Source: Lancefieldella sp. Marseille-Q7238 (lineage in GTDB: Bacteria; Actinomycetota; Coriobacteriia; Coriobacteriales; Atopobiaceae). Taken from it: a stretch of 64,000 nt of DNA. The stretch lies in the NCBI RefSeq assembly GCF_949152215.1, contig NZ_OX424407.1, positions 1,430,530 through 1,494,529 of the forward strand. The letters run 5' to 3'. Shown one piece after another: positions 33,188 to 41,809 of this stretch. Positions within the stretch are counted from its first letter, which is position 1, and every line of letters starts with the position of its first letter. The notes beneath the pieces were generated by a model that saw only the letters and a list, made by a program, of their open reading frames with translations, did not search any database and was not told where the DNA came from. The position numbers and the translations under genes are program-made.

Positions 33188-33204
33188 ACAAAAGGAGTAC
33201 GTAC

Positions 33205-34272
33205 ATGGGAATGTCCGAAGAACTGCAGCAGATTCGCGGGCAGGTGTTGAAGGGCGTCGCCGAGGCGGCCAGCTTAAGCGCGCTTGATGAGGTGCGCGTG
33301 AGGTCGTTGGGCAAAAAAGGATCGCTGACAGCTATCATGCGCATGATGGGATCGGTTCCTGCGGACCAGCGTCCCGCTATGGGGCAGCTTGCCAATACGG
33401 TGCGAGCCAACGTGGAGACGGCTATTCGCGAGCGTCAGGTGGCGCTGAAGCGCGCTGAGCTTGAGCGGCGCATGAGGGCCGAAGCTACCGATGTCACCTT
33501 GCCCGGCCGTCGTGTTTCTCCCGGTACACAGCACCTTATTGAGCAGGTGCGAGAAGAGATGGAAGACATCTTTGTCAGCCTGGGGTACACCGTTGAGAGC
33601 GGCCCCTACGTTGAAACAACGTACTACAATTTTACCGCGCTCAACGCGCCTGAGGACCACCCCAGCCGTTCAAGCAAAGATACCTTTTATGTGGAAGATA
33701 GAGCTCCGGAGGGCAAGAAGAGCCATGTGCTCGGCGAGTCTGATGTGCTGCTGCGCACGCAAACCTCAGGTGTTCAGGTACATACGATGGAAACAAAAAA
33801 GCCTCCCATCTACATGATTTGTCCCGGTACCGTCTTTCGTCCCGATACGGCAGACGCTAACCATCTGCCGCAGTTTACGCAGATGGAAGGTCTGGTGGTT
33901 GACGAGGGTATTACGTTCGGCGATCTCAAAGGGACGCTTGACCACTTTACCCGTGAGATTTTTGGTAAAGACCGCGCGACCAGGTACCGCCCTCACTTCT
34001 TCCCGTTTACAGAGCCAAGCTGCGAGGTGGATGTGTCTTGTGGCGTGTGTCACGGCGAAGGCTGCCGTTTCTGCAAGTATACGGGTTGGCTTGAGATTCT
34101 TGGCTGCGGCATGGTGGACCCCAACGTCTTTGAGTACTGCGGCATCGATTCGGAAGTGTATACCGGCTTTGCCTTCGGCATCGGCGTTGAGCGTGTAGCC
34201 GCGCTTCGCTATGACCTCCCTGACCTGCGCATGCTTATCTCCGGTGATGAGCGCGTGCTCCGCCAGTTCTAA
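33205..34272 (+). CDS. pheS: Phenylalanyl-tRNA synthetase alpha subunit
   Basis: A 355-residue class II synthetase catalytic subunit. The N-terminal coiled coil ('VRVRSLGKKGSLTAIMRMMGSVP') precedes the catalytic core. The core has motif 1 'GYTVESGPYVETTYYNFTALNAPEDHPSR', motif 2 'GTVFRPDTADANHLPQFTQMEGL' and motif 3 'GFAFGIGVERVAALRY'. A Cys cluster, 'CGVCHGEGCRFCKYTGW', near residue 285 is a variant seen in many bacteria. I chose ATG 33205, which has AAAAGGAG upstream; readings that start earlier fall inside the T-box terminator. It is co-transcribed with pheT. Confidence 0.97.
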   Translation: MGMSEELQQIRGQVLKGVAEAASLSALDEVRVRSLGKKGSLTAIMRMMGSVPADQRPAMGQLANTVRANVETAIRERQVALKRAELERRMRAEATDVTLPGRRVSPGTQHLIEQVREEMEDIFVSLGYTVESGPYVETTYYNFTALNAPEDHPSRSSKDTFYVEDRAPEGKKSHVLGESDVLLRTQTSGVQVHTMETKKPPIYMICPGTVFRPDTADANHLPQFTQMEGLVVDEGITFGDLKGTLDHFTREIFGKDRATRYRPHFFPFTEPSCEVDVSCGVCHGEGCRFCKYTGWLEILGCGMVDPNVFEYCGIDSEVYTGFAFGIGVERVAALRYDLPDLRMLISGDERVLRQF

Positions 34273-34360
34273 TCGTTGTATCTTCGTCGCGCTGTGGTAG
34301 CCCGCTGACGGTGACTGAAGTGACAACATCTGCAGCAGTGCTTGCGAGAAAGGTTTTTTC

Positions 34361-36838
34361 ATGCGCATATCTTATGAGTGGCTCAAGACGATGGTTGATC
34401 TGCCGGAAGACCCGCTTGACCTTGAAAAAGAGTTCGTCCGTACCGGTACCGAGGTTGAGGCGGTCGAGCGCGTGGGCGCGAATCTTGACCATGTGGTGAC
34501 GGCGCAAGTTGTCAAAAAGACGCCTCATCCCGATTCTGACCATATGTTCGTTACCCTGGTGGATGTGGGGAAGAACAACGTTGACGCTGAAGGTAACCCC
34601 GAGCCGCTTCAGATTGTTTGCGGCGCTCAGAACTTCAACGAAGGGGATCACATTGTGACCGCCATGATTGGCGCGGTGCTGCCGGGGGATTTCAAGATTA
34701 AGAAGTCCAAGCTGCGCGGCGTTGATTCATGCGGCATGAACTGCTCCTCTCGCGAGCTCGCTCTTGGCGATGACTGCGGCGGCATCATGATTCTTCCCGA
34801 TGACGCTCCAATCGGCATGCCGATAACCGATTACCTGGGCATGTCCGATACCGTGCTTGACTGCGAGATGACGCCCAACCGTCCTGACTGTCTGTCCATG
34901 ACGGGTGTGGCCGTTGAGGTTTCCGCGATGTATGACGAGGACACCCATATTGCGCTGCCTACGATTCAGATGGAGCAAGGTTCTGACGCGTCCGACCTTG
35001 TAGATGTCGCCATAGATGACGCTTCGTTATGCTCTCGCTATACTGCTCGTGTGGTGCGCAATGTCAAGATTGGAGCGAGCCCCGAGTGGCTTGCGCGCCG
35101 CGTCACTGCGGCGGGAGGCCGGCCTATCAACAATGTGGTTGACGTTACCAGCTATGTAATGTATCTGACAGGGCAGCCTCTGCATGCGTTTGACCTCGGT
35201 AAACTTATCGAGCGTGACGGTAAACGCCATATTGTGGTGCGTGCGGCCGCGGACGGCGAGCACATTACCACCCTTGACGGTCAGGATCGCGTTCTGACCC
35301 CCGATATGGCTCTCATTACCGATGACGGCGCAACGCCGGTTGCTCTTGCAGGCGTTATGGGCGGCCTTGATTCAGAGATTGACGAGGCTACGGTTGACGT
35401 GCTTCTTGAATCCGCCGTCTTTGACCATGGACATATTAGCCGTACCAGCAGAAATCTTGATCTCATGAGCGAGGCTTCAATCCGCTTTGAGCGCGGAGTC
35501 GATCCGAATGCCTGCGCCGATGTGGCCGATATCGCGGCCGCCCTCTTTGAGGAGTGCTGTGGCGCCGAGGTCTGCCCCGGTATCGTGGACGTGTATCCGC
35601 AGCCGCTTGAAGCTCCCGCTATCAGCTTCCGTCCTTCTCGCGCCCGCGCTCTTGCGGGAGCTCCCATTGATGACGACTTCATGCTTTGCCGCCTTGCTCG
35701 TCTTGGCTGTGCGTTTGGCGAGAAGACCTGCGCGACTGACGGCTCCCTTGCGTCCGTTGCCGTGACGGCTCCGACCAACCGTCCTGACTTGGCGCGCGAG
35801 GTTGACCTTATCGAGGAAGTTATGCGCCTCTGGGGTGAAGGTGATATTGAAGCGACGCTGCCGGCGGCTCGAAATCATGCGGGCGGTCTGACTGCAGAGC
35901 AGCTTCGCGCGCGCAAGATTGGACGCACGCTGCGGGCGCTCGGTCTGAATGAGACGAAGTCGTATCTGTTCGCAAGCTCTGAGGATCTCACCAAACTCGG
36001 TATGGGAGAAGAAAGCCGCGGCCTTCCGGTAAAAGTCATCAATCCGCTGGTGTCAGATCAGTCTGAGATGCGCCGCTCTTTGCTGCCCGGTCTGCTGCGG
36101 TCGGTTGCCTATAACCTCGACCACGGCGTGGAGAACATCGCGCTCTATGAGATGGGTCGCGTACTCTTTGGGCGTGAGGGTAAGAGTCAGCCCGATGAGC
36201 CGAGTTATGTCGCGGGCGTGCTCTGCGGTCGACCTGCGGATGACGCGTGGAATATGAAGTGGCCCGCGTATGACTTCTTTGACGCCAAGGGCGTTGTCGA
36301 GGGTCTGCTTGAAGAGTTGCGCATTCCAAAGGTGCGCTTCCGCGCGGTCGATTCCGAAGCGTATGGCTGGCTGCAGCCTGGCTGTGCCGCTGAGGTTCTT
36401 GCCGAAGGCGAAGTCATTGGCTGGGTGGGCAACATTCACCCGCTTGTGCTTCAGAACTTTGACGTTGAGGCTCCCGTGGTTGCTTTTGAGCTTTCCGTGG
36501 CGGCGCTGCAGCGTCTTGCCCGTAAAGACTTGCCTATTGTTGAACCTCCAATGTATCCCGGCATCGCTATCGATCTTGCCATTGTAGTCGATGAAAAAGT
36601 TACCTGTGAGCAACTTACGCAGCGCCTCCGCTCTGCCGGTGGTAAGCTTTTAGCAGACGTTCGTCTCTTTGACGTCTATCGCGACCGCGTGCGCGTGGGA
36701 GAAGGCAAAAAGTCCATGGCCTTCTCGCTTACGTATCGCGCGGATGACCGCACGCTGACCTCGGAGGAAGTCGAAAAGACCCACACTAAGCTGGTTGAGA
36801 AGGTCATGCGTTCAACAGGAGGAGAGATTCGTTCATAA
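34361..36838 (+). CDS. pheT: Phenylalanyl-tRNA synthetase beta subunit
   Basis: An 825-residue protein with the full domain order. It has the N-terminal EMAP-like tRNA-binding domain (about 40-155, 'VTAQVVKKTPHPDSDHMFVTLVDVG'). The B3/B4 editing domain follows (about 210-390, 'GGRPINNVVDVTSYVMYLTGQPLHAFDL'), then B5 (about 410-480, 'VTAPTNRPDLAREVDLIEEVMRLWG') and the catalytic-like core. The C-terminal anticodon-binding FDX-ACB domain occupies about 730-825. It pairs with PheS to charge tRNA-Phe. The stop is immediately followed by the ATG of the next gene (TAAATG). Confidence 0.97.
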   Translation: MRISYEWLKTMVDLPEDPLDLEKEFVRTGTEVEAVERVGANLDHVVTAQVVKKTPHPDSDHMFVTLVDVGKNNVDAEGNPEPLQIVCGAQNFNEGDHIVTAMIGAVLPGDFKIKKSKLRGVDSCGMNCSSRELALGDDCGGIMILPDDAPIGMPITDYLGMSDTVLDCEMTPNRPDCLSMTGVAVEVSAMYDEDTHIALPTIQMEQGSDASDLVDVAIDDASLCSRYTARVVRNVKIGASPEWLARRVTAAGGRPINNVVDVTSYVMYLTGQPLHAFDLGKLIERDGKRHIVVRAAADGEHITTLDGQDRVLTPDMALITDDGATPVALAGVMGGLDSEIDEATVDVLLESAVFDHGHISRTSRNLDLMSEASIRFERGVDPNACADVADIAAALFEECCGAEVCPGIVDVYPQPLEAPAISFRPSRARALAGAPIDDDFMLCRLARLGCAFGEKTCATDGSLASVAVTAPTNRPDLAREVDLIEEVMRLWGEGDIEATLPAARNHAGGLTAEQLRARKIGRTLRALGLNETKSYLFASSEDLTKLGMGEESRGLPVKVINPLVSDQSEMRRSLLPGLLRSVAYNLDHGVENIALYEMGRVLFGREGKSQPDEPSYVAGVLCGRPADDAWNMKWPAYDFFDAKGVVEGLLEELRIPKVRFRAVDSEAYGWLQPGCAAEVLAEGEVIGWVGNIHPLVLQNFDVEAPVVAFELSVAALQRLARKDLPIVEPPMYPGIAIDLAIVVDEKVTCEQLTQRLRSAGGKLLADVRLFDVYRDRVRVGEGKKSMAFSLTYRADDRTLTSEEVEKTHTKLVEKVMRSTGGEIRS

Positions 36839-37507
36839 ATGCCCAGTTGGAACGTACATATCGCTCATGCGGACCGGCTTCTCAGAGAGGCGGGAGCCGG
36901 TCCTTTGGGTGTGCGTGATGTGGACGCGTTTCTTTTTGGCAATATTTTGCCTGATGTATATGTGGGCTACATGGTGAGCGAACCCACCAAAATACTGCGG
37001 TACTGCCTGACGCATCAGTCCTATCCCGGCGGGATTCCAATCCCAAGCTACAAGCGGTACTGGCGCAATTTCATTGCCCCGTATGACTGCGGCGAGAAGG
37101 ACGGCGGCGTCAGCGATATGATACTCGGCGTGTGGTGTCATATCGTATGTGACCATATCTACAACACCTATACGCGGCGCTTCATTCGAAGCTACGGTAT
37201 TCCTGTGGGAGAAAAGACGCGCATTCGCAAGCAGACCGACTTTGATTTGTACGGGCGATCGCTCAGCATGAGCCGCCTGCCCCGCCTGACGCCCGAACTG
37301 CTGCGACAGGGAATGGCCTATCCGCAATACCGCATACAAGAGGAGGACATCCGCGCCGCTCTTGAGGTTGTCGATGAGATTGCGCAGACTAATCTTGCCG
37401 CGCATGAAGACAATCCGCACTACACCATGCTCACAACAAAGTTCTTCTCGATTGCCGCTGATGAGGCTCATTGGGTGATGCTGCGCGGACTTACGGGGCG
37501 AATATGA
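36839..37507 (+). CDS. Zinc-dependent phospholipase C-like protein
   Basis: A 222-residue protein of the zinc-dependent PLC/S1-P1-like family (PF00882-type). The order of likely metal ligands is visible: 'SWNVHIAHADRLL' at the N-terminus, 'FLFGNILPDVYVGYM', 'YCLTHQSYP', and the paired histidines and Asp in 'GVWCHIVCDHIYN'. It has no signal peptide, so it appears cytosolic, as are many short actinobacterial homologues. Its substrate is unknown. The ATG begins on the base after the pheT stop, so it is co-transcribed with the synthetase genes and so lies under T-box control, an odd pairing. Confidence 0.8.
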   Translation: MPSWNVHIAHADRLLREAGAGPLGVRDVDAFLFGNILPDVYVGYMVSEPTKILRYCLTHQSYPGGIPIPSYKRYWRNFIAPYDCGEKDGGVSDMILGVWCHIVCDHIYNTYTRRFIRSYGIPVGEKTRIRKQTDFDLYGRSLSMSRLPRLTPELLRQGMAYPQYRIQEEDIRAALEVVDEIAQTNLAAHEDNPHYTMLTTKFFSIAADEAHWVMLRGLTGRI

Positions 37508-37622
37508 AATTGTTACAACCCGGTTATTACTCTGTGAGCGAGCGCTCTTCTTGCCGTCTGTCCCGCTAGACTGACTCTCACATGTCAGCCGTACAAAAGT
37601 GCGGGCGCGAAAGGGGAAAGTC

Positions 37623-38849
37623 ATGGACAAGATGGAATCTCGCGGAACGTTTACGGAGTATCTGCCGTCCTATACGGTCGGTGTTGACGCATACCAGGCT
37701 GTTCCCCATATTACCAGGCGTTTTGGTAAGCACGCGGTAGTCATCGGCGGCGCGACCGCTATGGAAAAGGCCAAGCCGCGGCTGCTTAGCGCGCTTCAGG
37801 GCTCTGACGTACTTATTGACAGCTGGGTGGTGTATGGCTCCAATGCTACACACGCAAACGCTCGCTCGATTGCTGAGCGGGAGGATGTTCGCGCTGCCGA
37901 CATGCTCTTTTTAATGGGAGGTGGCCGCGCTATCGATGAGGGCAAAGAAATCGCGACCATCCTTGATAAACCGTACTTTACCTTTCCCACGCTTGCTTCC
38001 AACTGCGCACCTATTACACGTATCGCGGTGTTTTATAAAGAGGATGGCTCATCAGACACATACTTCATTCCGGCCGAACTTCCGGTGCATACCTTCATTG
38101 ATACGCAGGTTATCGTTGAGTCTCCCGATGAGTATTTCTGGGCCGGCATCGGCGACGCTTTCTCCAAAGGCCCCGAAGTCGAACTTTCTTCTCGCGATGT
38201 CGATTTGGCCCACAGCCCGCTCATGGGTCGCTCTCTTGCGGGAGGAGCGTGCGTTGAGCCGCTCTTCGACTATGCCGAACAGGCGCTTGCCGATAAGCGC
38301 GCCGGTATCCCATCCGACGCGTTTGAGCGCGTTGTGCTGAACATTATTGTCACCGCCGGCGTCGTTTCCAACATGACCACCAACCTGGCGGCCGAGCGAG
38401 GCGCCTATTACTTCAATTCCTCCGCGGCGCATGCCTTCTATAACGGCTTTACCATTCTTGGCGAACGTGCCGAGAAGCACCTTCACGGCGAGGTGGTCTC
38501 CTTTGGTACCTGCGTGCTGTACTCCTTCGACAACAACGTTGAGGGCTTGAAGGCGCAGGTTGCCTTGAACGAGAAACTCGGGCTTCCTACAACGCTGGCC
38601 TCTTTGGACATTACGGAGCTTTCTCAAGACGCTGATCTTGACGCTCTTCTCGCGGTGGCGCAAAAGACTAACGAGTGGGGTCGCGCTCCGTACGGATACA
38701 CACCCGAGCGTTTCCGTCAGGCGATTCTTGACGCTGACGCGTATGGCCGCGCGCGTAAGGCCGGCGATACGGTTGCCGAAGCTGAGGCTCTCGCGGCTGT
38801 GACCGCACACGCCGTGACACCTGCGACTGCGGCGCCGCGAAGGCTCTAG
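37623..38849 (+). CDS. Iron-containing alcohol/glycerol dehydrogenase-like protein
   Basis: A 408-residue group III (iron-type) dehydrogenase. The N-terminal nucleotide-binding part has 'HAVVIGGATAMEKAKPRLLSAL' and 'MLFLMGGGRAIDEGKEIATILDKPYFTFPTLASNCAP', which is closest to the glycerol dehydrogenase pattern. Metal-ligand regions are 'AGIGDAFSKGPEVE', 'SSAAHAFYNGFTIL' and 'EKHLHGEVVSFG'. It probably oxidises a polyol or reduces an aldehyde/ketone with NAD(H). ATG 37623 follows AAAGGGGAAAG. It stands alone, with a 115-base gap upstream, and meets the minus-strand pyk terminator downstream. Confidence 0.85.
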   Translation: MDKMESRGTFTEYLPSYTVGVDAYQAVPHITRRFGKHAVVIGGATAMEKAKPRLLSALQGSDVLIDSWVVYGSNATHANARSIAEREDVRAADMLFLMGGGRAIDEGKEIATILDKPYFTFPTLASNCAPITRIAVFYKEDGSSDTYFIPAELPVHTFIDTQVIVESPDEYFWAGIGDAFSKGPEVELSSRDVDLAHSPLMGRSLAGGACVEPLFDYAEQALADKRAGIPSDAFERVVLNIIVTAGVVSNMTTNLAAERGAYYFNSSAAHAFYNGFTILGERAEKHLHGEVVSFGTCVLYSFDNNVEGLKAQVALNEKLGLPTTLASLDITELSQDADLDALLAVAQKTNEWGRAPYGYTPERFRQAILDADAYGRARKAGDTVAEAEALAAVTAHAVTPATAAPRRL

Positions 38850-38885
38850 GGTTTCAGCGCACCTGTACAGAAAACGAAAGCAGTC

Positions 38886-38921
38886 TAAAAAAGACGCGCC
38901 CGGTTAAATCCGGGCGCGTCT
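38886..38921 (-). terminator. Strong intrinsic terminator for pyk (bidirectional)
   Basis: Perfect 12-base arms AGACGCGCCCGG and CCGGGCGCGTCT enclose a six-base loop at 38892-38921. On the minus strand the stem is followed by TTTTTTAGACTG, a standard T tract 66 bases after the pyk stop. On the + strand it may also stop the dehydrogenase transcript. Confidence 0.9.
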
Positions 38922-38986
38922 GTTGTATACCACTCAGGTGCAGGTATATGAGCTATATGCTAGTGATCCTAGCCTATTGAACCTCG

Positions 38987-40432
38987 TTACTGAACCTGGC
39001 AAATCATGGCGACGTTGGTAGATGTGGTGTAGTCGCCAAGACGCGGGCTGGTCTGAGGATCGCCTGCGGTCAAAACGACCAAATCGCCGGCTTCAGCGAC
39101 GCCGACTTCCTTGGCAACCTGCAGAGCGTTGTACATGGTGTTGGCAAGAGAACCCTGCTCGGTTGTCTTGTACGCGTAGACGCCCCAGTAGAAGCATGTG
39201 CGGCGGATAGCCTCATCGCTTGGAGACATAGCGTAGAGCGGACGCTTCGGGCGGAAGTTGGACACCAGACGGGCGGTGCGGCCGGAGTGCGTCGGGCAAA
39301 TTATGCATTTCGCGTCAACGGTCAGCGCCATGTTGACGGCTGCAAAGCCGGTTGCCCCGTTGATGTTCTTGAGGCCTTTGCGCTGATGATAGGTATCTTT
39401 CACAGAGAGGTACTTCTCGGTCTCCTTGCAGATGGCGGCCATGGTTTTAACCGCCTCAATAGGATACTTACCAGCCGCGGACTCGCCGGAGAGCATAACG
39501 CAGTCGGTGCCGTCATAAATGGCGTTTGCGACGTCAGTAACTTCCGCACGAGTAGGACGGGGATTGCGGATCATGGAGTCGAGCATCTGCGTAGCGGTGA
39601 TAACGGGTTTATACGCCGCGTTGCACTTCTTGATGATGGTCTTCTGGATGTGGGGGACCTCAGCTGCAGGTACTTCAACACCCAAATCGCCACGGGCGAC
39701 CATGATGCCGTCAGAAGCGGAAAGAATTTCGTCAAAATTCTTGACTCCCAGAACAGACTCAATCTTGGGGAAAATCTGGACGTTCGGGGTGCCCATCTCG
39801 CGGCAGATGTCGCGAATCTCGCTGACAGCCTCGCCATCGCGGATGAAGGAAGCGGCAATGGCGTCAATGCCAAGCTCGCAGCCGAACATGATGTCGGCCC
39901 GGTCCTGCTCGGTAACGGAAGGCAGGCCGATGTTGACGTTGGGAACATTGACGCCCTTTTTCTCGCCAAGCTCGCCGCCATTGATAACCTTGCAGTACAT
40001 ATCGGTGCCATCGACATGGTCGACCTCAAGGCCAATAAGGCCATCATCAATCAAGATGATGGAACCCTTTTCGACTTCATTAGGAAGGTTTTTGTAATCA
40101 AGCGAGAAGCGCTTTGCGGTGCCGATGACGTCATCGTCGGTGGTGATAACAACCTCATCGCCGGTATTGAGCATGACCTTCTTGCCGTCCTTCAGAACGC
40201 CGGTGCGAACCTCGGGACCTTTGGTGTCAAGCATGATAGCGACAGGAATACCCAGCTCGGCGGAGATATTGCGAACGCGGGCGATCATGTTGCGGTGGTA
40301 GTCATGGCTGCCATGAGAGAAGTTGAATCGAGCAACATTCATGCCCGATTTAATGAGCTCCGTAAGGACCTCGTCACTTTCTGTTGCAGGTCCCATGGTG
40401 CATACAATCTTCGTTTTCTTCTTCTGTGCCAT
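38987..40432 (-). CDS. pyk: Pyruvate kinase
   Basis: A 481-residue pyruvate kinase converting phosphoenolpyruvate and ADP to pyruvate and ATP. It begins 'KKTKIVCTMGPATES'. It carries 'GMNVARFNFSHGSHDYH' near residue 32, the catalytic 'IQIFPKIES' lysine region near residue 215, 'DGIMVARGDLGVEVPAAEVP' and 'VITATQMLDSMIRNPRPTRAEVTDVANAIYDGTDCVMLSGE'. The last about 110 residues are the allosteric C domain. There is no extra PEP-utiliser domain. The minus-strand ATG at 40432 has an AGGAG site. It is the distal gene of an ldh-pyk pair, so the final two steps from PEP to lactate are co-expressed. Confidence 0.96.
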   Translation of the reverse strand: MAQKKKTKIVCTMGPATESDEVLTELIKSGMNVARFNFSHGSHDYHRNMIARVRNISAELGIPVAIMLDTKGPEVRTGVLKDGKKVMLNTGDEVVITTDDDVIGTAKRFSLDYKNLPNEVEKGSIILIDDGLIGLEVDHVDGTDMYCKVINGGELGEKKGVNVPNVNIGLPSVTEQDRADIMFGCELGIDAIAASFIRDGEAVSEIRDICREMGTPNVQIFPKIESVLGVKNFDEILSASDGIMVARGDLGVEVPAAEVPHIQKTIIKKCNAAYKPVITATQMLDSMIRNPRPTRAEVTDVANAIYDGTDCVMLSGESAAGKYPIEAVKTMAAICKETEKYLSVKDTYHQRKGLKNINGATGFAAVNMALTVDAKCIICPTHSGRTARLVSNFRPKRPLYAMSPSDEAIRRTCFYWGVYAYKTTEQGSLANTMYNALQVAKEVGVAEAGDLVVLTAGDPQTSPRLGDYTTSTNVAMICQVQ

Positions 40433-40494
40433 GTTTCTCCTTTTCATAGTCGAGATGTACTCAAGCGGGGCTTGAGCGATTAAACCAAATATCC

Positions 40495-41499
40495 TTAGCA
40501 GACAACGCTCTTTTCGATAAACTCATTGCCTGTTGCGAACGCCTGCGCATTTTCAAGCGTAACGCGCGCAATTTGAGCGAGAGCCTCATGGGTAAAGAAC
40601 GCCTGGTGGCTGGTCATAACAACGTTGGGGAAGGAACAGAGCTCGGCGGTTATCGAGCTGAATACCTCATCACCGCGGTCGCGGTAAACGTTGGGATTTT
40701 CCTCCTCGTAGACGTCAAGTCCGCAGGCGCCAATCTTTCCGGAAAGAATGCCGCGGATAAGCGCCTGGGTGTCGACAAGTCCGCCGCGTCCCGTGTTGAC
40801 CAAAATGACGCCATCTTTCATCTCGCCGATGGTCTTGTCGTTGATCATGTGGTAGCTTTCCTCATTCAAAAACGCGTGCAAAGAGATGAAATCTGAACGT
40901 TTCCAAAGCTCGTCATAGTCGACGTATTCATCGACAACGTGCTCCTCATCAACGAGCTTCTGGTTGGGATAGAGGTCAGCGCCAAGGACGGTCATGCCAA
41001 AGCCCTTGCAGATGCGGCAAAGCGCCGCGCCAATGCGACCGGTGCCAACGATACCCGCGGTCTTGCCGTGCAGCGTCTCGCCGACAAGGCCAACAAGCGA
41101 GAAGTCATTCTCGCGAATACGGTTGTATCCACGATGAATACGGCGGTTAGCGCAGAGTCCAAGGCCCATAGCGTGCTCGGCGATTGCCTCAGGAGAGTAG
41201 GCAGGAACGCGTGTAACTCTGATGCCAAGATCCTTTGCGGCCTCAACGTTGACGGCATCGAAGCCCGCGCAGCGCATGAGTACCAACTTGACACCAAAAC
41301 CCGCGAGGATTTCCAAGGTCATAATACCGGCGTCGGCGTTGACAAAAGCGCAGACAGCGTCATAGCCTTGGGCAAGAGACGCGGTTAGCGGCGTGAGGTT
41401 AATCTCGGTATAGTCAATAGAGACATCGGGATAATCTTTGAGCTCCTTGTTAAAGGAGTTTCGATCGTAGCTTTGAGCGCCGTAAAACAGGATTTTCAT
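40495..41499 (-). CDS. ldhA: D-lactate dehydrogenase (D-2-hydroxyacid dehydrogenase family)
   Basis: A 334-residue NAD-dependent D-2-hydroxyacid dehydrogenase. The Rossmann motif is 'GKTAGIVGTGRIGAALCRICKGFG' near residue 146. The catalytic Arg is in 'LVNTGRGGLVDTQALI', the Glu in 'GLDVYEEENPNVY' and the His in 'VMTSHQAFFTHEAL' (H298), which together mark D-lactate dehydrogenase rather than phosphoglycerate dehydrogenase. It reduces pyruvate to D-lactate and re-oxidises NADH in fermentation. The minus-strand ATG at 41499 has a GGAGG site. pyk follows after 62 bases. Confidence 0.92.
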   Translation of the reverse strand: MKILFYGAQSYDRNSFNKELKDYPDVSIDYTEINLTPLTASLAQGYDAVCAFVNADAGIMTLEILAGFGVKLVLMRCAGFDAVNVEAAKDLGIRVTRVPAYSPEAIAEHAMGLGLCANRRIHRGYNRIRENDFSLVGLVGETLHGKTAGIVGTGRIGAALCRICKGFGMTVLGADLYPNQKLVDEEHVVDEYVDYDELWKRSDFISLHAFLNEESYHMINDKTIGEMKDGVILVNTGRGGLVDTQALIRGILSGKIGACGLDVYEEENPNVYRDRGDEVFSSITAELCSFPNVVMTSHQAFFTHEALAQIARVTLENAQAFATGNEFIEKSVVC

Positions 41500-41809
41500 A
41501 ATTCCTCCGTTTGTAGCTCACTCGTACTTCCAATAACTAACGTTTTCTATTTTACCGCTCATTAAGGGTAATGGCATAGGTTTTTGAGAGAACTTACAAA
41601 GGATTCGTCAAGTATTCATCGATGACAGGATGGATATATTCCACAGACGGATACTTTGGCGAGAAGTTCTATGTATATGAGAGCGTTCTACGGTAGAATG
41701 ATAACGTCCGTAAGGCACCCGATATGGCAGCCTTGGTGAGCCCTTGCCCCTCCTGGGGAATTATGATCGGGCATCAATCTATCGGGAAATCAACCCAGGA
41801 GAGGAAATC
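41500..41809. other. Divergent intergenic region between ldhA and the cation ATPase
   Basis: This 310-base gap has no gene. It contains a GGCGAGAA octamer at 41659-41666, a TTCTAC-G-GTAGAA palindrome at 41686-41698 and a candidate -10 (TAGAAT, 41694-41699) that overlaps the palindrome. An operator overlapping the promoter of the ATPase gene is possible. The ldhA promoter should also lie here; TAAAAT, read on the minus strand at about 41553-41558, is a weak candidate. Confidence 0.5.

Noticed and set aside
33157-33204. An upstream start for pheS inside the T-box terminator
   Set aside because: That codon lies within the terminator stem. A good AAAAGGAG site precedes ATG 33205 and the protein then begins as in other PheS.
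39287-40483. A 398-codon + strand open frame across pyk
   Set aside because: It is antisense to a complete, canonical pyruvate kinase with ribosome site and terminator; long antisense frames are common in GC-rich codons. The encoded peptide has no recognisable family.
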